From the NCBI GenBank assembly GCA_021158405.1, contig JAGGUP010000097.1:1-38350 (forward strand): a DNA stretch of 38,350 bases, given 5' to 3'. The translations under genes were made by a program, and so were the position numbers. Below the pieces are notes generated by a model that saw nothing but the letters and a program-made list of their open reading frames with translations, had not been told where the DNA came from and made no database searches. Positions 24,002 through 32,767 of this stretch are shown in pieces. Within the stretch, counting starts at the first letter, position 1. Each line of letters starts with the position of its first letter. The stretch comes from Bacteroidales bacterium. Its GTDB lineage: Bacteria; Bacteroidota; Bacteroidia; Bacteroidales; UBA12170.

Positions 24002-25555
24002 ATGAAACAGACAAAAATTCTGTGGGTAGATGATGAAATTGAAATGTTGAAACCCCATATTTTATTTCTCGAACAGAAAGGATATGAAGTTAGAGCTTTA
24101 AATAATGGAATGGACGCTATTGATTTGATTGCTGTTGAACGCTTCGATATCGTTTTTTTAGACGAAAACATGCCCGGATTATCAGGAATAGAAACACTTG
24201 AAAAAATCAAGATAAATCATCCACAATTGCCTGTGGTTATGATTACAAAAAGTGAAGAAGAGTCGATTATGGAGGATGCTATTGGATCTAATATAGCCGA
24301 TTACTTAATCAAACCGGTAAAACCAAATCAAATACTGCTCTCTCTTAAAAAAAATCTGGACACTAAAAAATTAGTTTCCGAAAAAACCATCAGTTCCTAT
24401 CAGCAGGAGTTTAGGAATATTAGTATGGAATTATCGGAAAATCTGAATCATCAAGATTGGATTCGTATATATAAAAATCTGGTACACTGGGAATTGAGTT
24501 TAGATTCTTCTGAAGATGAAAGCATGCTAGAAATTCTCATGCAACAGAAAGAAGAAGCGAATGCCATGTTCGGTAAATATATTAGTCGCAATTATCTCGA
24601 TTGGCAAAAAGAAGGAAATACAGATATTCCTATAATGTCGAATAGGCTTTTAAAAGAAAAAGTGCTTCCTTCCATTGAGAAAGAAAAGCCTCTTTTTCTC
24701 TTTTTGATAGATAATTTACGCTATGATCAATGGAAAAGCATTGAACCTTTGTTGGAGCCTTATTTTTATAACGAGAAGGAAGAACTTTATTATAGTATTT
24801 TGCCAACAGCGACGCAATATGCACGAAATTCTTTGTTTGCCGGAATGATGCCTCTGGACATTCAAAAGCGATTGCCTCACTTGTGGGTAGATGAAAATAA
24901 AACTCCGGGAAAAAATAATTATGAAGAAGATCTTTTAGCGGACTTGTTGTCTCGATATAAAAGGGAGACGTCTTTATCTTATCACAAAGTTTTAAATATG
25001 GACTTTGCAAAACGACTACTCGATAAATTCCCAAATTTATTGAATAAGCAGCTGAATGTAATTGTCTATAATTTTGTTGATATGCTTTCTCATGCCCGCA
25101 CAGATATTGAAATTATAAGAGAACTTGCTGAAGATGAATCTGCTTACAGATCGCTAACGCGCTCATGGTTTGAGCATTCTCCCCTTTTTGATATGCTTAA
25201 GTATCTATCTGAAAAAGGAGTTAATGTGATGATCACCACCGATCATGGATCTATTCGTGTAAAAAATCCGGTTCAGATTGTGGGCGATAAAGCGACGAGT
25301 TCCAACTTACGCTATAAAACCGGAAAAAGTTTGGCCTATAAACCAAAGGAAGTGTTTGAAATTAGAAATCCCCACGAAATAAATCTGCCAAAACAGGAAA
25401 TAAGCTCCAGTTTTATTTTTGCTCGTCAAACAGATTTTTTTGCCTATAAGAATAATTACAATCATTATGCAGCACACTATAAAAACTCATTTCAGCATGG
25501 TGGAATTTCATTAGAGGAAATGCTGATTCCCTTTGTGTTTTTAAAGGCGAGATAA
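24002..25555 (+). CDS. porX: T9SS response regulator PorX (receiver plus PglZ phosphatase domain)
   Basis: A 517-residue two-domain regulator. Residues 1-120 are a CheY-like receiver: acidic pocket D10/D11, phosphoacceptor D54 in IVFLDENMPG, Thr in VVMITKSEE and Lys in YLIKPVKP. Residues about 215-515 are a PglZ alkaline-phosphatase-fold domain with LFLIDNLRYDQW, the nucleophile region LPTATQYARNSLF and the metal ligands ITTDHGS and FQHGGISLEEM. In Bacteroidota this architecture is PorX, which with the kinase PorY controls type IX secretion and has phosphodiesterase activity on oligonucleotides. PorY is not in the window. Downstream lie tsaE and alanine dehydrogenase genes. Confidence 0.94.
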   Translation: MKQTKILWVDDEIEMLKPHILFLEQKGYEVRALNNGMDAIDLIAVERFDIVFLDENMPGLSGIETLEKIKINHPQLPVVMITKSEEESIMEDAIGSNIADYLIKPVKPNQILLSLKKNLDTKKLVSEKTISSYQQEFRNISMELSENLNHQDWIRIYKNLVHWELSLDSSEDESMLEILMQQKEEANAMFGKYISRNYLDWQKEGNTDIPIMSNRLLKEKVLPSIEKEKPLFLFLIDNLRYDQWKSIEPLLEPYFYNEKEELYYSILPTATQYARNSLFAGMMPLDIQKRLPHLWVDENKTPGKNNYEEDLLADLLSRYKRETSLSYHKVLNMDFAKRLLDKFPNLLNKQLNVIVYNFVDMLSHARTDIEIIRELAEDESAYRSLTRSWFEHSPLFDMLKYLSEKGVNVMITTDHGSIRVKNPVQIVGDKATSSNLRYKTGKSLAYKPKEVFEIRNPHEINLPKQEISSSFIFARQTDFFAYKNNYNHYAAHYKNSFQHGGISLEEMLIPFVFLKAR

Positions 25556-25568
25556 ACGTAATTTCAAG

Positions 25569-25576
25569 TATTTTTG
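25569..25576 (+). promoter_or_regulatory. Possible -7 box before tsaE
   Basis: TATTTTTG matches TAnnTTTG exactly, 13 bases after the porX stop. It would give an untranslated leader of about 85 bases to the ATG at 25668. No -33 element stands out. Confidence 0.4.
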
Positions 25577-25667
25577 CAGAAAATATATTCGTTAAATTAC
25601 AAATGTGAGGGTTTATTAATTTGCAAACAATGAATTAATAAGTCTGTTGAAAATAAATATTAAGGGG

Positions 25668-26093
25668 ATGAAAAAATCTTTTACAATCTATTCGGTAGAT
25701 GAACTAGAAAATGTTGCTAAAGCATTGATAGAAGACATGGAGAAAGCAAATGTATTTGCTTTTTTCGGATCGATGGGCGCTGGGAAAACCACTTTTATAA
25801 AAGCGATTTGCGCGGCACTTGGGGTTGAGAATGTAGTTAATTCTCCAACATTTGCTATCGTGAATGAATATGAAAATCCAGAAAAAGATCCTATTTTTCA
25901 TTTTGATTTTTACCGTTTGAATTCGATGCAAGAAGCGATACATATTGGATTTCAAGAATACATCGAAAGTGGCTCTTTGTGCCTAATAGAATGGCCGGAA
26001 AAAATCAAGAACCTTTTGCCGGAAAAATGCGTATACGTGTACATTAAAGCAGAGGATAACACGGGTTTACGAACAATTTATTGGGAGGTGTAA
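25668..26093 (+). CDS. tsaE: tRNA threonylcarbamoyladenosine biosynthesis ATPase
   Basis: Essential ATPase partner of TsaB/TsaD in making the t6A modification of tRNAs that read ANN codons; cytoplasmic. At 141 residues it is the usual length. It has a Walker A motif FGSMGAGKTTF (residues 33-43), the NSPTFAIVNEY switch, the HFDFYRL motif and the Walker-B-like CLIEWPEK. The ATG at 25668 is preceded by AAGGGG, and an upstream TTG in frame (25647) is less likely. TsaB and TsaD are not in the window. The gene follows porX and precedes alanine dehydrogenase, an order I know from other Bacteroidota. Confidence 0.95.
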   Translation: MKKSFTIYSVDELENVAKALIEDMEKANVFAFFGSMGAGKTTFIKAICAALGVENVVNSPTFAIVNEYENPEKDPIFHFDFYRLNSMQEAIHIGFQEYIESGSLCLIEWPEKIKNLLPEKCVYVYIKAEDNTGLRTIYWEV

Positions 26094-26116
26094 TCTCTGC
26101 GAAAACGTATTTGAAT

Positions 26117-27340
26117 ATGGTTGCTAACGAAAAAAATATCTCAAACGTACCTCTTTCAACACAATTGATTCCAAAAGAAGAAAGATTGGCTTTTTCACCA
26201 AAAAAAGCAAGTTTAACCATTGCTCTATTAAAAGAAAATGATGAGGCTGAACGCAGAGTTTGTTTAAGTCCGGAAGCTGTTGGATTATTGGTTCAGAATG
26301 GGCATAAAATTCTTGTAGAGAAGGGGGCTGGTTTAGCCTCGCAATACGAAGATATTCATTATAGTGAAGTTGGTGCCTTTATAGTTGAAACAAAAGAAGA
26401 GCTATTAAAAGCGAGTGTTATTTTAAAAGTTTCCGCATTGAGCCATGAGGAAATCAGTGCTTTGGGAAAGAATCAGGCTTTGTTAACCACATTACAATTG
26501 ATGTCACGCGATAAAGCTTATTTTGCGCAATTAGCTGAAAAAAAGATAACCGCTTTTGCATTTGAGAAAATAAAAGACAAGACAGGATCCTATCCCATTA
26601 TTCGTTCTATGGGGGAAATTGTTGGAAATACATCTTTACATATTGCGGCAAAATACCTTGCTCATCACAAATATGGAAATGGGAGTATGTTGGGTGGTAT
26701 TCCTGGCTTAAAACCCACAGAAGTTGTCATTATTGGTGCTGGAACGGTCGGTGAAAATGCGGCTCAATCTGCTATAGGAATGGGCGCAAGCGTAAAAGTA
26801 TTTGATAATTCCGTTTATCGATTACGCCGATTGCAAAATAATATTAAAAGTAAAATATTTACATCTGTCTTGCAACCAAAAAATCTGGAAGAGGCGTTAA
26901 CTACGGCGGATGTAGTTTTAGGAGCTATGCGCAAAAGAAAAGGGACTCCGTCTTTTCTAGTTCCGGCTTATATGGTTCAGAAAATGAAAAAGGGAGCCGT
27001 TATTATTGATGTAAGTATTGATGAAGGAGGATTGTTTGAAACATCACGTTTAACTACACATAATAAGCCTGTTTATCAAGAGTTTGGAGTGACACATTAT
27101 TGCGTTCCTAATATTGCTTCAGGGGTTCCACGAACTGCCAGTCAGGCTTTGTCTAATTTCTTTATGCCCGTTATTTTGCAAATAGCAGAATCAGGAGGAG
27201 TGGATCAGGTGTTGAGGAGTGATACGGGTTTCCGTTCGGGCGTTTACCTTTATAATGGGGTAATCACGGATAAGGAAATTGGCGAAACTTTTCATTTGTC
27301 TTACCGCGATTTGGATCTCCTGTTGGCTATTTTACACTAA
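26117..27340 (+). CDS. ald: Alanine dehydrogenase
   Basis: NAD-dependent, reversible oxidation of L-alanine to pyruvate and ammonia; cytoplasmic. The 407-residue protein has an N-terminal extension of about 35 residues before the usual core. Core motifs are ERRVCLSPEAVGLLVQNGH, the EKGAGLASQYED turn, SMGEIVGNTSLHIAAKYL, the NAD-binding Rossmann glycines VVIIGAGTVGENAAQSA, and KKGAVIIDVSIDEGGLFE. The proline-rich HYCVPNIASGVPRTAS closes the site. The ATG at 26117 was chosen; a longer frame begins with a TTG inside the end of tsaE. The neighbouring NAD(P) transhydrogenase alpha family is related but lacks this C-terminal block. Confidence 0.9.
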   Translation: MVANEKNISNVPLSTQLIPKEERLAFSPKKASLTIALLKENDEAERRVCLSPEAVGLLVQNGHKILVEKGAGLASQYEDIHYSEVGAFIVETKEELLKASVILKVSALSHEEISALGKNQALLTTLQLMSRDKAYFAQLAEKKITAFAFEKIKDKTGSYPIIRSMGEIVGNTSLHIAAKYLAHHKYGNGSMLGGIPGLKPTEVVIIGAGTVGENAAQSAIGMGASVKVFDNSVYRLRRLQNNIKSKIFTSVLQPKNLEEALTTADVVLGAMRKRKGTPSFLVPAYMVQKMKKGAVIIDVSIDEGGLFETSRLTTHNKPVYQEFGVTHYCVPNIASGVPRTASQALSNFFMPVILQIAESGGVDQVLRSDTGFRSGVYLYNGVITDKEIGETFHLSYRDLDLLLAILH

Positions 27341-27352
27341 ATATATTTTCCC

Positions 27353-28426
27353 ATGACCCAATGGATACTGATGGGTAAGTGTTTTATTATTTCTGATAAA
27401 AAGTCAAAAGTTTTACTTTTTGTATTTTTTATAATTCCACTTTTTATTTTTACTCAAAATCCTACCCTTGAAAAGGAAAAACCAGTTGTTTTTCGACTGA
27501 TGTTTTATAATGTTGAAAATTATTTCGACTCTTTTGATGATACACTTAAGAATGATAATGAGTTTCTTCCTAAAGGAATCAGAAGCTGGAACTATGCTCG
27601 TTTTCTTAAGAAAAGAAATAATATTTATAAAACAATTATGGCTGTCGGAGAGTGGGAACCTCCTGCTTTGATAGGGCTTTCTGAAATAGAAAATCGATTT
27701 GTACTGAATCAATTGGTCTATGAAACGCCTTTCGCCAAATTCGATTATAGGATAGTCCACGAAGAATCTCCCGATTTGAGGGGAATTGATGTTGCTTTGC
27801 TTTTTAATCCAAAAATAATTCAAGTTCTCAATCATCAGACAATTTCTATTGATTTTCCATTTGCTCCCGAAGTAAAAACAAGAGATATTTTATATGTTAA
27901 AGCACTCGTTTTAGGCAGGGACACATTGCATATTTTTGTAAATCATTGGCCTTCAAGATATGGTGGTGAACTTAATTCAGAACCGAGAAGAATTTATGTG
28001 GCACAACAGCTTGCGAAATACATAGATTCATTATTCGAAATGAATAAGGACGCAGCCATTGTTGTGATGGGAGATTTTAATGATTATCCTTTCAACTCGA
28101 GTATAAAAGATGTATTAAATGCAGGGAAAAACAGTAACATAAATCGTTTGTTCAACCTTATGCCGGAAAATGATTTTTCTATTGGAACCAATAAATTTCA
28201 AGGGGAATGGGGAATTTTGGATCAAATTATGGTTTCGCCGGCCTTACTTTTAGAAGATAAAAGTATATTTGTAGCTGGAGAAGCTCAAATTTTTAATGCG
28301 GATTTTTTATTGCAAGAAGATTCAAAATTTTTAGGAAGAATGCCATTTCGTACCTTTTTAGGAATGAAATATCATAATGGTTTTAGTGATCACCTTCCTG
28401 TTTTTGTCGATTTTTATATAAAATAA
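27353..28426 (+). CDS. Exported endonuclease/exonuclease/phosphatase family protein
   Basis: A 357-residue exported protein. After an N-terminal signal or anchor segment (hydrophobic residues about 20-33, ending FTQN) comes the EEP fold: LMFYNVENYFDS, LIGLSEIENR (metal-binding Glu), FVNHWPSRYGG, VVMGDFNDYP and the final FSDHLPVFVDF. The active-site residues are intact, so it should hydrolyse phosphodiesters or phosphate esters; the substrate, whether nucleic acid or lipid, is not defined. It lies 12 bases after ald and may share its transcript. A second in-frame ATG at 27371 gives a shorter n-region and is equally plausible. Confidence 0.85.
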   Translation: MTQWILMGKCFIISDKKSKVLLFVFFIIPLFIFTQNPTLEKEKPVVFRLMFYNVENYFDSFDDTLKNDNEFLPKGIRSWNYARFLKKRNNIYKTIMAVGEWEPPALIGLSEIENRFVLNQLVYETPFAKFDYRIVHEESPDLRGIDVALLFNPKIIQVLNHQTISIDFPFAPEVKTRDILYVKALVLGRDTLHIFVNHWPSRYGGELNSEPRRIYVAQQLAKYIDSLFEMNKDAAIVVMGDFNDYPFNSSIKDVLNAGKNSNINRLFNLMPENDFSIGTNKFQGEWGILDQIMVSPALLLEDKSIFVAGEAQIFNADFLLQEDSKFLGRMPFRTFLGMKYHNGFSDHLPVFVDFYIK

Positions 28427-28531
28427 GCAAAAACGATGGTTTTAACTATCAGATATTTAGCGACATAAAAAATAATCATTAAAAAAGCGATTTTTTTGGG
28501 TAACGTTTTTAGAAAATTAACCATTAATAAA

Positions 28532-29116
28532 GTGGAAAAGAAAAGATATAACGACGAAGAACTGATAGAGGGTTTAAGACAAGGAGACGATAAAATTCTA
28601 AATTTTTTATATAAAAATTATTATGGAATTGTTAGAAGTATGGTTTTAAAAACCTCTGGAAATGAAGATCAAGCGCGAGATATTTTTCAAGAAGTAATTA
28701 TTGTTATTTATAATAAATTACAAAATAATAAATTCAAGATTACAAGTTCTTTCTTTACTTTTTTCTATGCAGTGATGAAAAATACCTGGCTAAATTATAG
28801 AAAAGTCAGTAAAAAGAATCCATTGGGTTTTGCGTATAATTTAAACGATGAAATAAGTTTTGATAAGCATGTAGATGAAATAGAATTGCTTACAACAAGA
28901 GCCTTGCGAAATCAATTATTTATGGCTCATTTTAAACAGTTAACGGTAGGTTGTCAATCAATATTACGGCTTTTTATGACTGATCACAGCGCTGAGGATA
29001 TCGCTTTAAAATTAGATTTGAAAAGTGCGAATTATGTTCGTAAACGCAAATCGAATTGTTTAAGTACTTTGATAGAAAGAATTAGAAAGGACAGTATATT
29101 TAAGGAGTTAATATGA
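28532..29116 (+). CDS. ECF-type RNA polymerase sigma factor
   Basis: A sigma-70 family factor of about 194 residues with only regions 2 and 4. Region 2 (residues about 15-100) contains YNDEELIEGLRQGDDKILN, NEDQARDIFQEV (core-binding face) and the aromatic FFTFFYAVMKNTWLNYRK for promoter melting. Region 4 (about 130-190) has a helix-turn-helix around HSAEDIALKLDLKSANYVRK. There is no ATG before region 2: the GTG at 28532 or a TTG at 28496 must be the start, and GTG gives the N-terminus usual in relatives. The stop overlaps the anti-sigma gene by 4 bases. Confidence 0.85.
   Translation: MEKKRYNDEELIEGLRQGDDKILNFLYKNYYGIVRSMVLKTSGNEDQARDIFQEVIIVIYNKLQNNKFKITSSFFTFFYAVMKNTWLNYRKVSKKNPLGFAYNLNDEISFDKHVDEIELLTTRALRNQLFMAHFKQLTVGCQSILRLFMTDHSAEDIALKLDLKSANYVRKRKSNCLSTLIERIRKDSIFKELI
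29102..29107 (+). promoter_or_regulatory. Shine-Dalgarno site before the anti-sigma gene
   Basis: AAGGAG lies 5 bases before the ATG at 29113, inside the last codons of the sigma gene. Most genes here have no such site, so this strong one may keep the two products at a set ratio. Confidence 0.55.
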
Positions 29117-29862
29117 ATATAGAGCATGAAAAATTAATGTACGCTAAGATTTCTGATGAATTAAATGAGGAAGAACTATTGCGCTTCAATCATTTACTTT
29201 CATCGGATAAAAATTTTCGAAAGGAATATGAAATTCTTAGCCAAATGGTTTCTAGTCTTGGTGATAAAAAGACGATGGATCTCCGAGGTAAATTAGATAA
29301 AATTTATCAGGAAATGTACTTATCCAAAAAGAAAACAAAAATGATACAATTGATAAAAAGAAATTGGTATTCGGTGGCCGCTGCTGCTGCCATATTGGTA
29401 ATGATAGGAACTTTTACGCTTAATCAAATGAGCCAAAAAAGATGGAGCGAAAAACTTTATGAAACCTACTATCAGGAAGATGAGGTATTTGTTAATACAA
29501 GAAGCAGAGCAAATTTTAACGTTGATGTATTGCATCATGGGATGGAACTTCTCGAACAAAAGGATTTCAATGCAGCACTTGCGGAGTTTAATAAGTTGCC
29601 CAATAGTCTTACCGCCAACTACTATGCCGGAGTTGCTAATATGGAATTAAACAACCATGAAATTGCTGTTTTTAAGTTTGATTATGTCATTGAAGATTAT
29701 CTTAACTTATTTTACGACCAAGCACAGTGGTATAAAGGTTTGTGTTTAGTAAAACTTGAGAGAAAAGATGAAGCTATCAATTTATTCGGTCAAATTTCTC
29801 AAACAGAAAGCTATTTTAAAGATAAAGCCAAACAAATTGTAAATGATCTTAAGGAACAATAA
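29113..29862 (+). CDS. Membrane anti-sigma candidate with extracytoplasmic TPR domain
   Basis: A 249-residue single-pass protein. Residues 1-84 are a charged helical cytoplasmic domain of the size of an anti-sigma domain, without the zinc HxxxCxxC signature. The membrane helix is residues about 85-104 (SVAAAAAILVMIGTFTLNQ). Residues 140-245 hold TPR-like repeats (MELLEQKDFNAALAEFNKL, then ANYYAGVANMELNNHEIAVF and AQWYKGLCLVKLERKDEAI), which would face the periplasm. The 4-base overlap with the sigma gene and the topology support regulation of that factor by an envelope signal. This is inference; no anti-sigma family motif is decisive. Confidence 0.7.
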   Translation: MNIEHEKLMYAKISDELNEEELLRFNHLLSSDKNFRKEYEILSQMVSSLGDKKTMDLRGKLDKIYQEMYLSKKKTKMIQLIKRNWYSVAAAAAILVMIGTFTLNQMSQKRWSEKLYETYYQEDEVFVNTRSRANFNVDVLHHGMELLEQKDFNAALAEFNKLPNSLTANYYAGVANMELNNHEIAVFKFDYVIEDYLNLFYDQAQWYKGLCLVKLERKDEAINLFGQISQTESYFKDKAKQIVNDLKEQ

Positions 29863-29883
29863 TTCGAAAGTTATGTTCGGCGA

Positions 29884-30771
29884 TTAAAATTTAAAGTGAG
29901 CACTTTTTGAAGGAATTTTTCTATCAATCTTTTTTAATAATCCTTGCAATATGTTTCCTGGTCCAACTTCAGTTAATTCTGTAATTCCATCCGATATCAT
30001 ATTGGTCATAATTTGAGTCCATTTAACTGGAGCCGTTAATTGCATAACCAGATTATTTTTAATAGCTGTAATATCTGTAACTGACTCTCCACTAACATTT
30101 TGATAAATAGGACAAATTCCTTTCCGAAAGCTTGTATTTTCAATTGCTGCTGCTAATTTCACTCTTGCAGGTTCCATTAAAGGACTGTGAAAAGCACCAC
30201 CTACATTCAAAGAAATAGCTCTTTTTGCTCCAGCTTCGAGTAATTTTTCACAAGCTATTTCAATCCCTTTAAAAGAACCGCTTATAACTAGCTGACCGGG
30301 ACAGTTGAAATTAGCCGGTACAACTATTTCATTTATCTCTTTACATATTTCTATTACTTTTTCATCTTCCATACCAATAATGGCAGCCATAGTTGAAGGT
30401 TCGGCTTCGCAAGCTTCTTGCATTGCCATAGCGCGTTGAGAAACCAGTTTTAAGCCATCTTCAAAGGCTAAGGTTTTGTTGGCCACTAAAGCAGAGAATT
30501 CGCCGAGAGAATGGCCAGCAACCATATCGGGTTTAAAATCATCAGCCATTACTTCGGCTAAAATTACTGAATGTAAAAAGATAGCAGGTTGAGTTACTTT
30601 GGTTTGCTTTAGATCTTCATCAGTGCCGTAAAACATTAAATCGGTAATCCTAAAACCCAAAATTTCATTTGCTTTTTCAAATAGATCTTTGGCTTTTTGG
30701 GAATTATCGTATAAGTCTTTCCCCATTCCTACATATTGAGCACCTTGGCCCGGAAATACAAATGCTTTCAT
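29884..30771 (-). CDS. fabD: Malonyl-CoA:ACP transacylase
   Basis: Loads malonyl onto acyl carrier protein for fatty-acid elongation; cytoplasmic. At 295 residues it matches the family. The N-terminal FVFPGQGAQYVGMGKDLY, the nucleophile S88 in VAGHSLGEFSAL, the active-site H195 in GGAFHSPLMEPA, and the closing TELTEVGPGNILQGL are all present. It starts 23 bases downstream of the Bax-inhibitor gene and shows no -7 box of its own, so co-transcription is likely. It is convergent with the anti-sigma gene with a 21-base gap. Confidence 0.97.
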   Translation of the reverse strand: MKAFVFPGQGAQYVGMGKDLYDNSQKAKDLFEKANEILGFRITDLMFYGTDEDLKQTKVTQPAIFLHSVILAEVMADDFKPDMVAGHSLGEFSALVANKTLAFEDGLKLVSQRAMAMQEACEAEPSTMAAIIGMEDEKVIEICKEINEIVVPANFNCPGQLVISGSFKGIEIACEKLLEAGAKRAISLNVGGAFHSPLMEPARVKLAAAIENTSFRKGICPIYQNVSGESVTDITAIKNNLVMQLTAPVKWTQIMTNMISDGITELTEVGPGNILQGLLKKIDRKIPSKSAHFKF

Positions 30772-30794
30772 AAATCTATGTTAATATTGTTCGT

Positions 30795-31523
30795 CTATTT
30801 TCTAACACCTAAAAAACGAAGTAGGAATAAGAACAAATTAATAAAATCGAGGTAGAGCGTTAAAGCTCCCATAATAGCGAGTTTGTCTTTAGCTTGTCCT
30901 GCATATTCTCCAGTAGACATTCCAATCCGTTTTAATTTTTGAACATCATAAGCTGTTAGTCCTGTAAATATTAACACACCAGCAATACTAATAATGTATT
31001 CCAAGGTGCCACTATGCATAAAGAAGTTAACCACACTAGCCAGAATAATTCCAATAAGAGCCATAAACAAGATGGAGCCAAATTTAGTTAAATCCGTATT
31101 TGTTGTATAACCCACCAAAGCCATTAATCCAAAAGTGCCGGAAGTAACAATAAAAGTAGAAAGTACACTGGACTGTGTGTAAACTAGAAGAATGAAACTC
31201 AGGCTCATTCCCATTAATACTGAATAAATCAGAAACATAAGGCTCAGTTTAGCAAGGCTCATTTGTTGAAATTTAAAAGAGATGAGCATAACCAATCCAA
31301 AAGGTGCCAGCATAATTACCCATCCAAGAATTGATAATCCGGTGTCGGTATACAATATTGAAATTAAACTGGGACTTGAAGCAAAAAGGTAAGTGGTTAT
31401 TGCCGTTATTCCCAAAGCTAAAAACATCCAACTAAAAACGCTTGTCATAAAAGTTTTAGCCAGACTTTGAGCTTGCGTATTCGTCGAAAAAGTCTGTTCA
31501 AATTGATTTTGAGGCATGTTCAT
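30795..31523 (-). CDS. Bax inhibitor-1/YccA family membrane protein
   Basis: A 242-residue inner-membrane protein with seven hydrophobic segments, the layout of TMBIM/YccA proteins. The sequence has TGLTAYDVQKLKRIG in the sixth-seventh segment region, where the family keeps an aspartate pair near a calcium-gated pore, plus MGALTLYLDFINLFLFLLR at the C-terminus. In bacteria members are linked to FtsH or calcium leak; the role here is unknown. An alternative ATG two codons in (31517) would change little. It precedes fabD. Confidence 0.92.
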   Translation of the reverse strand: MNMPQNQFEQTFSTNTQAQSLAKTFMTSVFSWMFLALGITAITTYLFASSPSLISILYTDTGLSILGWVIMLAPFGLVMLISFKFQQMSLAKLSLMFLIYSVLMGMSLSFILLVYTQSSVLSTFIVTSGTFGLMALVGYTTNTDLTKFGSILFMALIGIILASVVNFFMHSGTLEYIISIAGVLIFTGLTAYDVQKLKRIGMSTGEYAGQAKDKLAIMGALTLYLDFINLFLFLLRFLGVRK

Positions 31524-31607
31524 TTTAAAAATTATTTTTAGTTCTAAAATGCAAGAATATAAAATATTGTACCAAATTTGTAAAAATTAACACTATTTGA
31601 CCTTTTG

Positions 31608-32210
31608 TCAGCCGTGTAAATTAGAACTTATTAAATGGATAAATTCTTCTCTTGTTTCTTTTTTTCTAAAAGCGCCTGTAAAATCAGAGGTTGTCGTAAC
31701 TGAGTTTTGCTTTTGTACTCCGCGCATGGCCATACATAAATGTTTAGCTTCAATTACTACCGCTACACCCAGCGGATTTAATGTATCTTGAATGGCATCT
31801 TTTATTTGTGTTGTTAATCGTTCCTGAACCTGAAGTCGACGAGCATATGCTTCTACCACACGTGCAATTTTACTAAGTCCGGTAATATAACCATTGGGGA
31901 TATAAGCTACATGAGCTCTGCCAATAAAAGGAATCATATGATGCTCACACATAGAATATACTTCAATGTCTTTAACAATTACCATTTCGCGATAATCTTC
32001 TTTAAACATTGCGGAACGTAATATTTCTTTTGGATCCATATCATAACCTTGTGTTAGAAACTGCATTGCTTTTCCAACACGAAGAGGTGTTTCTATCAAA
32101 CCTTCTCGAGTAGGGTCTTCACCTAAAAGCTTTAAAATTTCAAGGTAGTGATGACTTAGTTTATCAAGTTTTTCAGGATTCCACTGATCTATTCTTTCGT
32201 AATCGTACAT
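31608..32210 (-). CDS. folE: GTP cyclohydrolase I
   Basis: Converts GTP to 7,8-dihydroneopterin triphosphate, the entry to folate and to queuosine precursors; cytoplasmic decamer. At 200 residues it has full length. The zinc ligands are C88 and H91 in [10 protein letters not shown] and C159 in [10 protein letters not shown]. Other conserved parts are [36 protein letters not shown] and RLQVQERLT. It lies 36 bases downstream of queD, whose enzyme uses the FolE product, so the two probably form an operon for queuosine or pterin synthesis. Confidence 0.97.
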   Translation of the reverse strand: MYDYERIDQWNPEKLDKLSHHYLEILKLLGEDPTREGLIETPLRVGKAMQFLTQGYDMDPKEILRSAMFKEDYREMVIVKDIEVYSMCEHHMIPFIGRAHVAYIPNGYITGLSKIARVVEAYARRLQVQERLTTQIKDAIQDTLNPLGVAVVIEAKHLCMAMRGVQKQNSVTTTSDFTGAFRKKETREEFIHLISSNLHG

Positions 32211-32246
32211 TTTATATGTTTTTTTTGTTTTAATGTAGGGGATTAA

Positions 32247-32660
32247 TTATTCACCATAATATTCAACTGAATTATTTTCGGTTTCGGATATTTTAACACA
32301 GTGAAGACTAGCTCCCATTTGTTTAATATTATTTTCTAATTCTTCCCAAATAGCAATGGCAATTACTTCGGTACTTGTAAATTTATTTTTTAAAAAATCT
32401 ACTTCTATATTAAGGTTTTTATGGTCAACTTTAGTGATAATTTTTTCTCGAATAATATTTTTTAAATCGACGAGATTAATTAAAAATCCCGTTTCAGGAT
32501 CAATTTCTCCTTTTATAGTTACAAATAGCTCGTAATTGTGCCCATGCCAGTTAGGATTGGAGCATTTTCCGAATACGTCCATGTTTTTTTCATCAGAATA
32601 CTCTTCTTTAAACAAACGATGGGCAGCTGTAAAGCGTTCGCGTCTTGTGATATATATCAT
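32247..32660 (-). CDS. queD: 6-carboxy-tetrahydropterin synthase
   Basis: Turns dihydroneopterin triphosphate into 6-carboxytetrahydropterin on the way to queuosine; cytoplasmic. At 137 residues it is the usual size. Zinc histidines are H14 (TAAHRL), H39 and H41 (NWHGHNYEL), and the catalytic cysteine is C33 in FGKCSNPNW. The tail keeps VKISETENNSVEYYG with a substrate-binding Glu. CPH4-synthase identity is favoured over eukaryotic-type pyruvoyl synthase by this CxxxxxHGH spacing. It is first of the queD-folE pair and has its own promoter. Confidence 0.95.
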   Translation of the reverse strand: MIYITRRERFTAAHRLFKEEYSDEKNMDVFGKCSNPNWHGHNYELFVTIKGEIDPETGFLINLVDLKNIIREKIITKVDHKNLNIEVDFLKNKFTSTEVIAIAIWEELENNIKQMGASLHCVKISETENNSVEYYGE

Positions 32661-32684
32661 GAGAAATTAATTTTTTATATACTT

Positions 32685-32692
32685 CAAAGATA
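32685..32692 (-). promoter_or_regulatory. -7 box of the queD-folE promoter
   Basis: The minus strand reads TATCTTTG, an exact consensus -7 box 24 bases before the queD ATG. No preQ1 riboswitch-like fold was recognised in the short leader. A -33 TTTG is not evident. Confidence 0.55.
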
Positions 32693-32767
32693 TAAAAAGC
32701 ATTGATATGATTCTGTCAGACTAAAGTATTGTCTTAATTTTTGACTTAAACCTATTTTGTGTGAGAA

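Noticed and set aside
26081-26116. Longer alanine dehydrogenase start at 26081
   Set aside because: It begins with a TTG inside tsaE; the ATG at 26117 is the first good start and loses no conserved part.
32661-32684. A preQ1 riboswitch before queD
   Set aside because: The leader from the predicted start to the ATG is about 18 bases, too short for a preQ1 aptamer, and no fold is seen.
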